A program made the position numbers and the translations under genes. The notes below the pieces were generated by a model, which did no database searches, was not told the DNA's origin, and saw nothing but the letters and a program-made list of their open reading frames with translations. From Candidatus Kapaibacterium sp. (GTDB taxonomy: Bacteria; Bacteroidota; Ignavibacteria; Kapaibacteriales; UBA7675), in NCBI GenBank assembly GCA_028284775.1, contig JANQRB010000069.1, forward strand, positions 1 through 64,000: a DNA stretch of 64,000 nucleotides, written 5' to 3'. Below, one piece after another: positions 47,201 through 56,058 of this stretch (its first letter is position 1; every line of letters starts with the position of its first letter).

Positions 47201-50200
47201 TATCGCGATTATGAGTATCAGCCGCTGTATCAAAGCGTATTTCTTAACAAGGCCGCCAACGGCATCATCGATGAAGGATTGCAGCCGGAAAATGTCGACG
47301 GCAGCACGCCGCTCAGCGACTATACAAGCAGCCTGGCCCTGAGCCTGCAGGTCAGCGAACAGGACATTGACGATATCCGAACGGCGTACGCTCTTGCCGA
47401 CTTGACGTTTGCCAATCTCAGTGTTTTATTCGCCGTCACCCGTTTGAGCGCCAAACTAAAACTGTCGGTCAGTGATTTCCTCATTTATCGGGATATGACG
47501 GGACTTGATATCTTCAGCAGCCCCGCCGTGACGCTGACCTTTGATGAACGAGTCATCCAGGCGCGGACCTCGCCGCTGTCGATCACGGAAGTCCGTTACA
47601 TGCTGCGGCACGAAGCTGAGGACCTGACGGCGCGCAGTATCGCGGATGAGAAAATCGCCGAATTGCTGGCCGAAATTCAGCTCGTGCTGCAGGACGTCTA
47701 CGACAGCCATCGTACGCCTTACAATGACGAGCTGAGCGCTGACGAAATGAAGCCCGACGTCAAGCGCCTCCTGCAAACGCTACCGGGCATAACGGAAGAA
47801 ATCGCCAATGCCTTCCTGAAGCTCATCGATCGCCAGTGGGTCTCGCCGCCCGATCCGGACGCAGCAGACTTCATCGATGAAGTGCTGGCCGAGTTTTTCG
47901 ACACCGCCGATATCAAGGCGCGTCAGAGTGACCTGGCGGCAGCGGCGGGGCCCGACTTCGAAAGCGAACGCAAAGCGTTGATTGAATCGTTATTGGCCGC
48001 TATCGCCGATTATCTCTATCAACTGGAGAAAAGTCTGGCCTTAACTTCCATTCTGGCGGCGGCCTTTGCTACGGAGGAGGATCTGGTCGAAGCGGTCCTG
48101 GATCATGCACGGCTGGGACAGCCCATGCCGGGTACGGCGGCTCTCTGGGATCTGCTCAGCTCGGACGACCTGATCGACCTCATTAACGAGCCGGCCGTTT
48201 TGCCTCCGATCGATTCTGTTGTCTTTGCCGATCAATTTCGCGCGCTGCGCCTGTTGCACAAACTCCTGCCGCTTGCAACGGCCTTGCAGCTCGACGCCGA
48301 GGACCTGGGCTGGTTGCTGGCCGTCGGTCCCGCGTTGGGGTGGCTGCCCCTGGACGGCATTCCCTACGAGAACGGTCAGACGGCTCTGGCCTATTCGGAC
48401 TGGGAAGCGCTGCTCGCGATGCTGGATCGTATGCGCAAACTGCGTCCCGTCGCCGACCCGGCTGATGCCGAAGCGCCGCTGAGCTTTTCGAACCTGATGG
48501 AAATGCTCTTGCCGGGAGCGGGCAGCAGCCGCGAGGACTGGCTGGACGCAATGTCCTTACTTAGCGGCTATGATCGCGATTTGCTCGACGAACTGGATAC
48601 TTATTTCGGCTTCGCGCTGCCTGATCTGGATGCCTACCGACTCGCCGACACCTGGCATCGCATCGAGCTCTGCATGGAGCATCTGCATAGCCTGGGCGTC
48701 GAACTCGCTCAGGTAAAGGAATTTGTTAAGGCGGTCCTGACAGCGGACGACACACAGTCATTGCGGACAGCCTTGAAAGTCCGCTACGACGAAACACTGT
48801 GGCTCACCACGCTCGCCGAAATCATGGACAAGATCAGGCCGCAGAAACGCGATGCCCTGCTGGCGTATCTGCTTGTGGATCAACCTGGACTGAAGGAGCC
48901 GAGTGATCTCTTCGACTATTTGCTGGTGGATGTGCAAATGGAGGCTTGCATGCCTTCCTCGCGCATCGTGCAGGCGCATGGCAGCATTCAGCTTTTTGTG
49001 CAGCGTTGTTTAATGGGGCTGGAGCCTACTGCCGCCGCCGATGTTAAGAATGACAAGTCCTGGGATCAATGGCAGTGGATGAGGCAGTATCGCGTATGGG
49101 AGGCCAACCGCAAGGTCTTTCTCTATCCCGAAAACTGGATCGAGCCCGAGCTGCTCGATGATAAATCCTCCTTGTTCAGCGATCTTGAAAACGAATTGTT
49201 GGAAAACGAGGTTAACGAATTCACCACCGAAGATGCACTTATCCGCTATCTGGAAAAGCTGGACGATATCGCCTTTCTGGAAGTAGTGGCCTGCTATTAC
49301 CAAAGCAACATCTACACGATGCACGTCTTCGCGCGAACCAAGGGCGGCGACCCGGCTCAGTACTACTACCGTCGTTTCGAGAAGGAGCGCTACTGGACGC
49401 CCTGGGAAACTGTCGATCTGGATATAACCAGCGATCAGCTGCTGGCCTTTGTTCGCAATGACCGGCTTCACCTTGCATGGCCGGTATTTAGCGACGAACA
49501 CAATCCGAATCAGAAGTCCACCGTGCCGGGCGTGACGGAGAATCCAAGCGATCAGGACATGACCAAGCCGGAATTGCGTTTGAAAATCCAGCTTGCAATC
49601 AGCCAGTATGCCAACAATAGCTGGAAACCGAAAAAAGTCTCACAGGATGCGATTACCACACCGCAGAATTACACGACCAGCCCTATCGATCGCAAGCGAT
49701 ATACTTTTGTGTACAATCAGTATGCCAGCCAGATTGTCGTGTTTCACACCGATAAAGACAATGACAATGAATACCATACGCAGGACGGTGTATTCGATGT
49801 GGCGGGCTGTAAGGGCTATCCCGAGCTGGTGTCCACCGCCCAGCAGTATCTGCCGGACTTTCTGCCCGACTTTAAGGACGCGATCCTGCGGGTGCAGCGT
49901 TACCTGGAGGAAAATCGCGACGCTACGGACGAGCTTGCCATTCGCAACATCCTGCCGTTCTTTATCATGGTGCAGCGTCTGGCAAAGACGCCGGGCACGT
50001 TTCGCATCACCTACCCGCATCAGTTTTCGGTGATCGATTTTATCGCCTTTATTTTTGAGCTGCTGGTTGGCGCCTTACTTAACAAGGTCAGTGACAACCT
50101 GCGATACATTAAACTGCCCTTTGGCACCCTGATGCCCTACTTTTTCGAAGACAGCGCTCATGCTTATGCCGTCATCCCCGGTTTTTACGGCCGGGAAAAG

Positions 50201-53200
50201 ACGAAGGAAGGCGAAGCGGTCGAGCTAAAGCGCAGCTTCTCCGATGTACTGATGTTTATCGAGGATATCTGCGCGCTGATTAACAAATATGTCCTTAAAC
50301 TCAAAGAAGATCCCAATCAGGATGTTCAGGCCTTATTGCGGGAGCTGGTCGCCGATCCGGACTATCACGCAATTGTCAGCGAGTGGTCCGTCTACCGGGA
50401 GCTCAAATACGGCGAGCAGTTCAAGAATCTCTACCATCCGCTGATCTGTCATCTGCGTACTACCTTGTATAAGGACGGCGTACCGGCACTGATGGAGCGG
50501 GATACGCAATTGTATGTCAATCCCAACTTCGACTTTAACCAGCGTTATCTTCCCAATGCCGCCATTATTCCGCAGCCTTTTCCAATCGAAGACCTTGATT
50601 TCAGCAGCGAGGGCAGCTACAGCAGTTACAATTGGGAGTTGTTTTACCATGCGCCGCTGTTGCTGGCGACACGTCTAAGTAAAAATCAGAAATTCGAAGA
50701 GGCGCTGACCTGGTTTCACTATATGTTTAACCCTACCGGCACCCTGGAAGGGACGGCGCCCCAGAAATACTGGGTCACCAAACCCTTCTATCAAGCGAGC
50801 GAAGCCGACTACATCGCGCAGCGGATCGACACGCTGTTGCATACCATTGCCGATCCCGGCTCGCCGGAACGCAATGAGTTGGAGTTTGCCGTCGAGCAGT
50901 GGCGGAGTAAGCCCTTCAGCCCGCATGTCATAGCGCGCAATCGGCCGGTGGCCTATCAAAAAACCTTGTTGATGAAGTATATCGACAACCTGATCGAGTG
51001 GGGGGATTACAACTTCCGGCAGGACACGATGGAATCGATCGCGCAGGCTACCCAGCTCTATATTCTTGCGGACAAGCTGCTGGGACCGAAGCCGCGAACC
51101 GTGCCCGCGCCGGTAAAAGTTCCCTACCAGACTTACAATCAGATCGAAGCCGATCTGGACGCCTTCGGCAATGCGCTGGTTGAGTTCGAGAATCTGCTGC
51201 CCGACTTGTCGGTGCTGCCGGAGGGTGGCGCGGAATTGCCGCCGCCGCCCTTTACACTTGCGAGCCTGTACTTTTGTATACCGCAGAACGACCGGATGCT
51301 GGAATACTGGGATCGGATTGAAGACCGCCTGTTTAAGATCCGCCATTGCCAGAATATCGACGGCATCGAGCGTTCGCTGGCGCTCTTTGCTCCGCCGATC
51401 GATCCGGCTGCCCTGGTGCGCGCCGCCGCGGCCGGTCTGGACATATCATCTGTCCTGGCGGGGCTGAATGCGCCACTGCCGCACTATCGCTTCCAGCAAC
51501 TCGCGCAGAAAGCCACCGAGCTGACGCAGGAACTGCGCTCCCTGGGCAGCGCGCTGCTGCAGGCCCTGGAAAAGAAAGACGCCGAAGCGCTGGCGCTGCT
51601 GCGCAGCGAGCACGAGATAGCACTGTTAAAAGCAACGCGTGATACGAAATTGCAGCAGATAGAAGAGAGTAAGGAGCAGATCGAAGTTCTTAACAAAAGC
51701 AAAGCTGTTACGGAAGAGCGCAGGACTTTCTACGCCGAAATCGAAAAAATCATCCCGAACGAGCAGTTAAACCTCGACAAGCTATCAGAGGCGCAGGACT
51801 TCCAGTTTGCCGCTCAGGTGGTGCAGGCCACCGGCGGGGTGCTCGGACTGATCCCCGACTTTAACATCGGCGGTCACGGGGCCGGCGGTTCGCCTGCTTT
51901 TCACGCAACATTCGGCGGCTCGTTCCTGGCCGAAGCCGCCAATGCCGCGGCGGGCGTGCTTAACATATTTTCCGGCATCGCCTCTTTCGAAGCCAACCGG
52001 GCCTCCATCCTGGGCGGCTACGATCGTCGCTTCGATGACTGGAAGCTGCAGGAACGCCTGGCCGAGAAAGACCTGGAACAAATCGATCAACAGATCGTTG
52101 CGGCCGAAATACGAAAGCAGATGGCCGAAACCGATCTGAAGAACCACGACCTGCAGATCGAAAACGCCGAAAAGACCGATGAATTCATGCGCAGTAAATA
52201 CACGAACCAGGAGCTGTACCAGTGGATGATTAACAAAGTGAGCTCGGTGTATTTCAAAGCCTACCAGTTGGCCTACGATGTCGCCAAAAAGGCCGAACGC
52301 TGTTATCAGCACGAACTTGGCAGCAGCGAGACATTCCTGGAATTCGGTTACTGGGACAGCCTGAAAAAGGGCTTGCAGACGGCCGGACACCTGTATCACG
52401 ACATTAAGCGCATGGAAGTCGGCTATCTGGACAACAACAAACGCGAGTACGAATTGACGAAGCACGTATCGCTGGCCCTGCTTGATCCGCTCGCCTTAGT
52501 TCGATTCAAAGCAACCGGCGTCTGTGATTTCGAGATTCCGGAAGCCTTGTTCGATATGGATCATCCGGGACAGTATTTTCGCCGGCTTAAATCGCTCAGC
52601 ATCTCGCTGCCCTGCATTGCGGGCCCATATACTTCCGTCAGCGCCCGTTTGTCGCAGCTCAGTAACAAGTATCGCAAATCAACTGCCAAAGCACAAGGCG
52701 CCGGCACGCCGAAAGAGGAATACGAAGAGCTGACCGGCAACGACGAACGCTTTAGCTACAATGTAGGCAGTATCCAGTCCCTGGCGACGAGCAACGGACA
52801 AAATGACGGCGGTTTGTTCGAACTTAACTTTCGCGACGAACGCTACCTGCCTTTCGAGGGCAGCGGCGCTGTCAGCAGCTGGCGGCTGGAATTGCCGCAG
52901 GAAGTGCGTCAGTTCGATTACAACACGATCAACGACGTGATTATCCACGTCCGTTACACGGCGCGCGAGGGCGGCAGTACCCTGCGCGGTCTGGCGGAAA
53001 CAAGCCTGAAAGAGAAGCTCGGCGAAATACGGCAGGAGCTGAGTAAAACAGGTCTGCACGTCGCAGTTAATCTTAAACATGATATGCCCAACGAGTGGCA
53101 TCAGCTGCTGACTGCCGGCACGGTGAATCTGCAGATCGGCAAAGAACGCCTGCCCTATTTTGCGCAGGCGCTGGACACCGAGATCGACACGATCACTTTC

Positions 53201-53407
53201 ATAGCGAAGGCGAAAGACAATCCGGCCTCGTACACGGTACAACTTAACGACGCCGACCTGATTCTTAATCGCAACGATGAATGGCAGCTGTGTTTGAACG
53301 ACGACAGTTCCGTCGAGCTCGACACCGCTTTTGCGCTGGCTGTTGCGGAGCCGCAGCTGGCCGATCTGGAGGAGTTGATGCTGGTGGTGAAGTACGTATT
53401 TAGCTAA
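44300..53407 (+). CDS. TcA subunit of an insecticidal-type toxin complex
   Basis: The 3,035-residue protein starts with a transthyretin/carboxypeptidase-regulatory-like domain (about residues 8-110: V-R-G-T-V-L-D-A-D-G-K, T-T-T-D-L-N-G-S-Y). A Lys-rich helical stretch follows, then the VRP1/TcA region opening with C-E-C-E-H-C at 577-582 and Y-S-P-A-A-Y-L-V-E-L-L. Further on are a neuraminidase-like region (about 1585-1640), F-F-E-D-S-A-H-A-Y near 1950, the typical N-W-E-L-F-Y-H-A-P and W-F-H-Y-M-F-N-P-T-G (2111-2148), a glycine-rich hydrophobic pore-forming segment (about 2506-2575), a long coiled coil, and the C-terminal TcB-binding domain (about 2840-3035). Family knowledge: five TcA chains form a bell-shaped syringe that injects the TcB-TcC payload into target cells. 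It is the only TcA in the window and follows two TcB-TcC genes. No signal peptide, so release by lysis or a dedicated route is inferred. Confidence 0.93.
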   Translation: MATEISRLFSVRGTVLDADGKAAIGVRVQAYDRDLRSEELLGQTTTDLNGSYIIHYGPGQFARAEKKFADLSVKVLDRNGKTPLYSPGFDDILFNAPPAARVNINLPPAPDATGVEYEIVLRCIKPLLNGTDIHALDENDRHRDISFLARETGLLQSKIEHLVLSHRLQDVSDITPVFFYALLRQDTLLSGDLDGFMNLRFQIHIHSEIMPLFYDIVLTDEKKIRRDVEAAIKAKIVPAGLKRGLNSILARLAKHRKKAQEYQQSEKPRLTLDLIADFIISDKVGDMQRLFVESNYDISTFLAALADPKFFATDKDKKQATTRLALADVLGFNDQIIDDVRKIKKIRSARDVRKLAGMNRAEWRTTLSKSAAKIAIAGKPVNNKLIGLHASSLVRRMEKRFPSAAFAAQLQRAKKSSLKHRKEIANLLTKNADFDLMNSNVDSFLKRKKLNNAKNDGLRRELKSVQRVFRLIPHYGKSNALLKQKIHSAQTIVAIGETRFRNEIAAKAGIGKKEATIIYNRAAAKHSAAMLIAGDIQDTMRSVDIAALKPEALAAKIESVAADFPNLKSLFKLTDVCECEHCRSVYSPAAYLVELLQFLDKRSVTDLTTDPPTTGHLAKDVLFKRRPDLGDIDLSCENATTPLPYIDLVCELLEEAVAPDPGIPYTGAIVKGAIPAALLNIVTAAGIPMTAAAVIYEPDVNGDFILRDEKAVCKLVHQGGNDWLVRRLRQTHGTEAELAAAPEYVNVEAYKKLANSNYAFKLPFDLPHVEALAYFARFGIARDELMRDFQRGGTPADSAIAAEKLGLTDQERAIIVTAAPATQSNFWNIPAAALLNEIRNVDTFLTRTGLSYRELDLLLQLSFIDPNGKMFIKHLDLSCDTAQKQIAGLNTKGLDRIHRFLRIMRRLKQHSWQPETCNEVIVQARLGNSKLNDNCLIIAADLMRLKERSGLRLEELVACYGEIPHSEYRDYEYQPLYQSVFLNKAANGIIDEGLQPENVDGSTPLSDYTSSLALSLQVSEQDIDDIRTAYALADLTFANLSVLFAVTRLSAKLKLSVSDFLIYRDMTGLDIFSSPAVTLTFDERVIQARTSPLSITEVRYMLRHEAEDLTARSIADEKIAELLAEIQLVLQDVYDSHRTPYNDELSADEMKPDVKRLLQTLPGITEEIANAFLKLIDRQWVSPPDPDAADFIDEVLAEFFDTADIKARQSDLAAAAGPDFESERKALIESLLAAIADYLYQLEKSLALTSILAAAFATEEDLVEAVLDHARLGQPMPGTAALWDLLSSDDLIDLINEPAVLPPIDSVVFADQFRALRLLHKLLPLATALQLDAEDLGWLLAVGPALGWLPLDGIPYENGQTALAYSDWEALLAMLDRMRKLRPVADPADAEAPLSFSNLMEMLLPGAGSSREDWLDAMSLLSGYDRDLLDELDTYFGFALPDLDAYRLADTWHRIELCMEHLHSLGVELAQVKEFVKAVLTADDTQSLRTALKVRYDETLWLTTLAEIMDKIRPQKRDALLAYLLVDQPGLKEPSDLFDYLLVDVQMEACMPSSRIVQAHGSIQLFVQRCLMGLEPTAAADVKNDKSWDQWQWMRQYRVWEANRKVFLYPENWIEPELLDDKSSLFSDLENELLENEVNEFTTEDALIRYLEKLDDIAFLEVVACYYQSNIYTMHVFARTKGGDPAQYYYRRFEKERYWTPWETVDLDITSDQLLAFVRNDRLHLAWPVFSDEHNPNQKSTVPGVTENPSDQDMTKPELRLKIQLAISQYANNSWKPKKVSQDAITTPQNYTTSPIDRKRYTFVYNQYASQIVVFHTDKDNDNEYHTQDGVFDVAGCKGYPELVSTAQQYLPDFLPDFKDAILRVQRYLEENRDATDELAIRNILPFFIMVQRLAKTPGTFRITYPHQFSVIDFIAFIFELLVGALLNKVSDNLRYIKLPFGTLMPYFFEDSAHAYAVIPGFYGREKTKEGEAVELKRSFSDVLMFIEDICALINKYVLKLKEDPNQDVQALLRELVADPDYHAIVSEWSVYRELKYGEQFKNLYHPLICHLRTTLYKDGVPALMERDTQLYVNPNFDFNQRYLPNAAIIPQPFPIEDLDFSSEGSYSSYNWELFYHAPLLLATRLSKNQKFEEALTWFHYMFNPTGTLEGTAPQKYWVTKPFYQASEADYIAQRIDTLLHTIADPGSPERNELEFAVEQWRSKPFSPHVIARNRPVAYQKTLLMKYIDNLIEWGDYNFRQDTMESIAQATQLYILADKLLGPKPRTVPAPVKVPYQTYNQIEADLDAFGNALVEFENLLPDLSVLPEGGAELPPPPFTLASLYFCIPQNDRMLEYWDRIEDRLFKIRHCQNIDGIERSLALFAPPIDPAALVRAAAAGLDISSVLAGLNAPLPHYRFQQLAQKATELTQELRSLGSALLQALEKKDAEALALLRSEHEIALLKATRDTKLQQIEESKEQIEVLNKSKAVTEERRTFYAEIEKIIPNEQLNLDKLSEAQDFQFAAQVVQATGGVLGLIPDFNIGGHGAGGSPAFHATFGGSFLAEAANAAAGVLNIFSGIASFEANRASILGGYDRRFDDWKLQERLAEKDLEQIDQQIVAAEIRKQMAETDLKNHDLQIENAEKTDEFMRSKYTNQELYQWMINKVSSVYFKAYQLAYDVAKKAERCYQHELGSSETFLEFGYWDSLKKGLQTAGHLYHDIKRMEVGYLDNNKREYELTKHVSLALLDPLALVRFKATGVCDFEIPEALFDMDHPGQYFRRLKSLSISLPCIAGPYTSVSARLSQLSNKYRKSTAKAQGAGTPKEEYEELTGNDERFSYNVGSIQSLATSNGQNDGGLFELNFRDERYLPFEGSGAVSSWRLELPQEVRQFDYNTINDVIIHVRYTAREGGSTLRGLAETSLKEKLGEIRQELSKTGLHVAVNLKHDMPNEWHQLLTAGTVNLQIGKERLPYFAQALDTEIDTITFIAKAKDNPASYTVQLNDADLILNRNDEWQLCLNDDSSVELDTAFALAVAEPQLADLEELMLVVKYVFS

Positions 53408-53449
53408 GGCGCGGTGTTCGGGCCCGGGGTGCAGGGTATAGAAGGAAGA

Positions 53450-53474
53450 GACCGGGGGAATCGATCTCCCGGTC
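53450..53474. terminator. Bidirectional terminator between TcA and the carboxypeptidase gene
   Basis: GACCGGGGGA pairs with TCTCCCGGTC (one G-T pair) around the loop ATCGA. It lies 43 bases after the TcA stop and 14 bases before the convergent stop at 53488. There is no clear T-run on either side. Confidence 0.65.
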
Positions 53475-53487
53475 CTGTCACTGCTCC

Positions 53488-55878
53488 TTATTGCAGGACA
53501 ATCTTTTTGACCAGTGTGCCGCCTTTGCTGCTTATCCGCAGCAAATGGATGCCGGGGGCCGCCGACGATCCCAGGTCGATCGTCTCCACGTGCTGATTGA
53601 TGACGAAACGGACGGGACTCTGATAGAGAACCTGCCCGACCAGATTGCTGATGCTCAGGCTGAATTTCTGTGCTGCATCCGTTGCAAGCGTGACAAGGAA
53701 GCGCCCGTCGGATGGATTGGGACTGATGCGCGCGCTGACATTGTCGGTGGGCTCCTCTTCGGCACTGACAGGTGTGCTGCGATAATCGACGACCTGCAGG
53801 TTGTCGACATAAAAACCGTCGCTGCTGACCGGCTGCTGCGAGCTGAGGCAGAAGCGCAACAGCAGCGGTCCGCCGGCATATTCAGCCAGGGACATCGACT
53901 CCTGCACCCAGTGGCTGTTGCCGCTGATGATCGGGCCGTTGGCGCCGGGAGCGGTATAGATTCCCGCCAGCGGCTTCACGTTTCCAAAATCCGGACCGGC
54001 CAGAACCTGCACAAAGTCACGTTCTTGTTCCAGCGACCATTTGGCGGTGAATTCCAGGCGCGGGTCCATGCTGCCGTGCAAGTCCACCGCTGTCGACAGA
54101 AATGCGCAGCTGATGCCGACGGGGTGGTAGCTGCCTTTCGGCGAGTCCGTGTATGAGTTTTCTGCGCCGTAGCTGTCCGTGCTGCCGGCGCTCCAGTTCT
54201 GTTGAGTCCCCGGAGAGTTCCAGAATGTAGCGTCGCCTTCGAAATGATCCCGGAAAAGCACCCTGCGATAGCCCGCCGTCAGCCAGATCGTATCGCGATC
54301 GGATTCGACGCCGTTTTGCTTAGTGACGACTTCCAGCGGCATGCGCTCGCCTGGCGCCGCAGTTTCGGCAATCGACACGACAAAGGGAGCGTTCGCATTA
54401 TCGGCAAAGGCATCGGTCGGAATATCGCCGGTCAAAGCGGGGTCGCCGTCGAAGGACAGGAGCTCCGTCAGCGAACGCAGGCCGATGCTTGTGTTGCGCG
54501 CTGTCTGCTGCAGGCCGCGGTTTTTGAGGCGGACCACAAGCTGAGCCTTGCCGCCCGGTGCGAGCTGTCGCGAACCGACCAGGGCAAAATCGTGGAATGT
54601 CGTATATGCGCCGGCAAGCCAGGTGGCGAAACGCAGCGCGGGCAGGAATTCCTGTACATGGCCGCAGATATCGTCGGGCGAAGGCCAAAAGCCATCGAGG
54701 CCGATTTCAGGCGTCATCGCGCAAATGCCCTGCCGGTGCATGAAATCACGTGTATTGCCGCTCGACAGATAACCCAGCATCTGACGAACGGTGCCGTAGC
54801 CGAAGTAGGAAGGCGGAATGAAATTCGACGCCAGACCGGCGTATTTGTCGAAGTCGGCCGGTTTATCGATATGCGACCAGGGCAGCAGGAGCTTCTGGCC
54901 GAAGGAGTGATTCGAATAGGCGATCACCGGCTTGATACGGTCGATAAAGTCGCGGACGGCCTGCGACTCAGGCTCTGAAAACGCGGCGGAACCGCGATAG
55001 GTCTGGCGACAAGGATCGGGGCTCGAACCAGCGTCGCTGCCCCATCCTTCGGCGTAATTGCGATTGAGGTCGACGCCGCCGCTCAGGGTATCGCAATCGC
55101 TGTCTATCCGTCGGTTTTTCCGAATCATCCCGCCGCCGTTCGGCGCAATTCGCTCGTTGTATTTGTAGCCATCGGGATTGACGACCGGCAGCAGGTAGAT
55201 GGTCCTGTTTTCCAGCAGATACTTCGCCGTCGGATTAGTGCCGTAGCCTTCGAGCAGCCACCACATGTAGTACAGCAGCACTTCCATCGACATCGGCTCG
55301 CGCGCGTGGGTTAAGGACTCGAAATACACCACCGCTTCGGACTGATGCTCCGCATCCGCTGCGCCGACGCCGAGCTTGACAGCCCACAGGGGCCGTTCCT
55401 CGTATGAGCTGCCGACGGCAAATCGAGCGGAGATCAGAGTGGGATACAATTCGTGCATCCGGTCCAGATGCGCCAGAACTTCGTCTAGATTGTGATAACC
55501 GCCCATCGAACCATAGTCGTAATTACCCTCTGTGCAGTCGTCGGCCTGTGTCTGGTCCCGCAGTCTGCTCATTGCCTTTTCGTTGCGGCTGCCGTAGAAG
55601 GCCGTCAGATCCTCGATCAGAATGTGATAGGAGATGGCAAGTTTGCGGACGATTGCAATCTCGACCGCGCTGATTTCGACGATAATTCCACCGGTGGCGG
55701 CGGGGATAAAATGATCGGCGGCCACGCCCGCCGCCATAAGCGCCGCAATGTCCTCCGCTGTATCGGTTTCGATGTGAACCCGGGAGTAGATGGGAAGGCC
55801 GGTATGTCCCCGGCTTTCGGTACCGCAGAGGCACAACAGCGACAGGGTCAGGAGGACGGTTCTGACTATGACATTCAT
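53488..55878 (-). CDS. Secreted M14 zinc carboxypeptidase with C-terminal sorting domain
   Basis: The 796-residue precursor has a signal peptide (M-N-V-I-V-R-T-V-L-L-T-L-S-L-L). The M14 domain spans about residues 120-420. Its zinc ligands are visible as H191 and E194 (T-H-A-R-E-P-M) and H324 (S-N-H-S-F-G); substrate-binding signatures are N-P-D-G-Y (234-238) and L-N-R-N-Y (271-275), and the catalytic glutamate is E391 (T-P-E-I-G). Family knowledge: these enzymes remove C-terminal residues from peptides. After the catalytic domain come a CARDB-like segment, a jelly-roll domain (about 540-690) and a C-terminal module starting I-S-P-N-P and ending K-K-I-V-L-Q, typical of type IX sorting signals. 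Likely released or surface-attached for extracellular protein digestion. Confidence 0.93.
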   Translation of the reverse strand: MNVIVRTVLLTLSLLCLCGTESRGHTGLPIYSRVHIETDTAEDIAALMAAGVAADHFIPAATGGIIVEISAVEIAIVRKLAISYHILIEDLTAFYGSRNEKAMSRLRDQTQADDCTEGNYDYGSMGGYHNLDEVLAHLDRMHELYPTLISARFAVGSSYEERPLWAVKLGVGAADAEHQSEAVVYFESLTHAREPMSMEVLLYYMWWLLEGYGTNPTAKYLLENRTIYLLPVVNPDGYKYNERIAPNGGGMIRKNRRIDSDCDTLSGGVDLNRNYAEGWGSDAGSSPDPCRQTYRGSAAFSEPESQAVRDFIDRIKPVIAYSNHSFGQKLLLPWSHIDKPADFDKYAGLASNFIPPSYFGYGTVRQMLGYLSSGNTRDFMHRQGICAMTPEIGLDGFWPSPDDICGHVQEFLPALRFATWLAGAYTTFHDFALVGSRQLAPGGKAQLVVRLKNRGLQQTARNTSIGLRSLTELLSFDGDPALTGDIPTDAFADNANAPFVVSIAETAAPGERMPLEVVTKQNGVESDRDTIWLTAGYRRVLFRDHFEGDATFWNSPGTQQNWSAGSTDSYGAENSYTDSPKGSYHPVGISCAFLSTAVDLHGSMDPRLEFTAKWSLEQERDFVQVLAGPDFGNVKPLAGIYTAPGANGPIISGNSHWVQESMSLAEYAGGPLLLRFCLSSQQPVSSDGFYVDNLQVVDYRSTPVSAEEEPTDNVSARISPNPSDGRFLVTLATDAAQKFSLSISNLVGQVLYQSPVRFVINQHVETIDLGSSAAPGIHLLRISSKGGTLVKKIVLQ

Positions 55879-55993
55879 GGCAGTCCGAAGGGAAGGATGA
55901 TCACACGACCAAAATTGCTCAGCCCCTAAAGCGGAACGAACTTAGAGTGATCCGGCGGAAAATACAATACAGATCGAAGCGACCGGGGAAACA

Positions 55994-56028
55994 CTCCGCA
56001 GAATCGGGGGAAATCCGATTCTGCGGAG
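55994..56028 (-). terminator. Strong hairpin terminator of Kelch gene 1
   Basis: A 14-base perfect stem (CTCCGCAGAATCGG with CCGATTCTGCGGAG) around a seven-base loop lies 31 bases past the minus-strand stop. Read on the minus strand it is followed by TGTTTCC. Confidence 0.8.
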
Positions 56029-56058
56029 CGTCCGGCGCTATAATTCGCCGACACAAAT

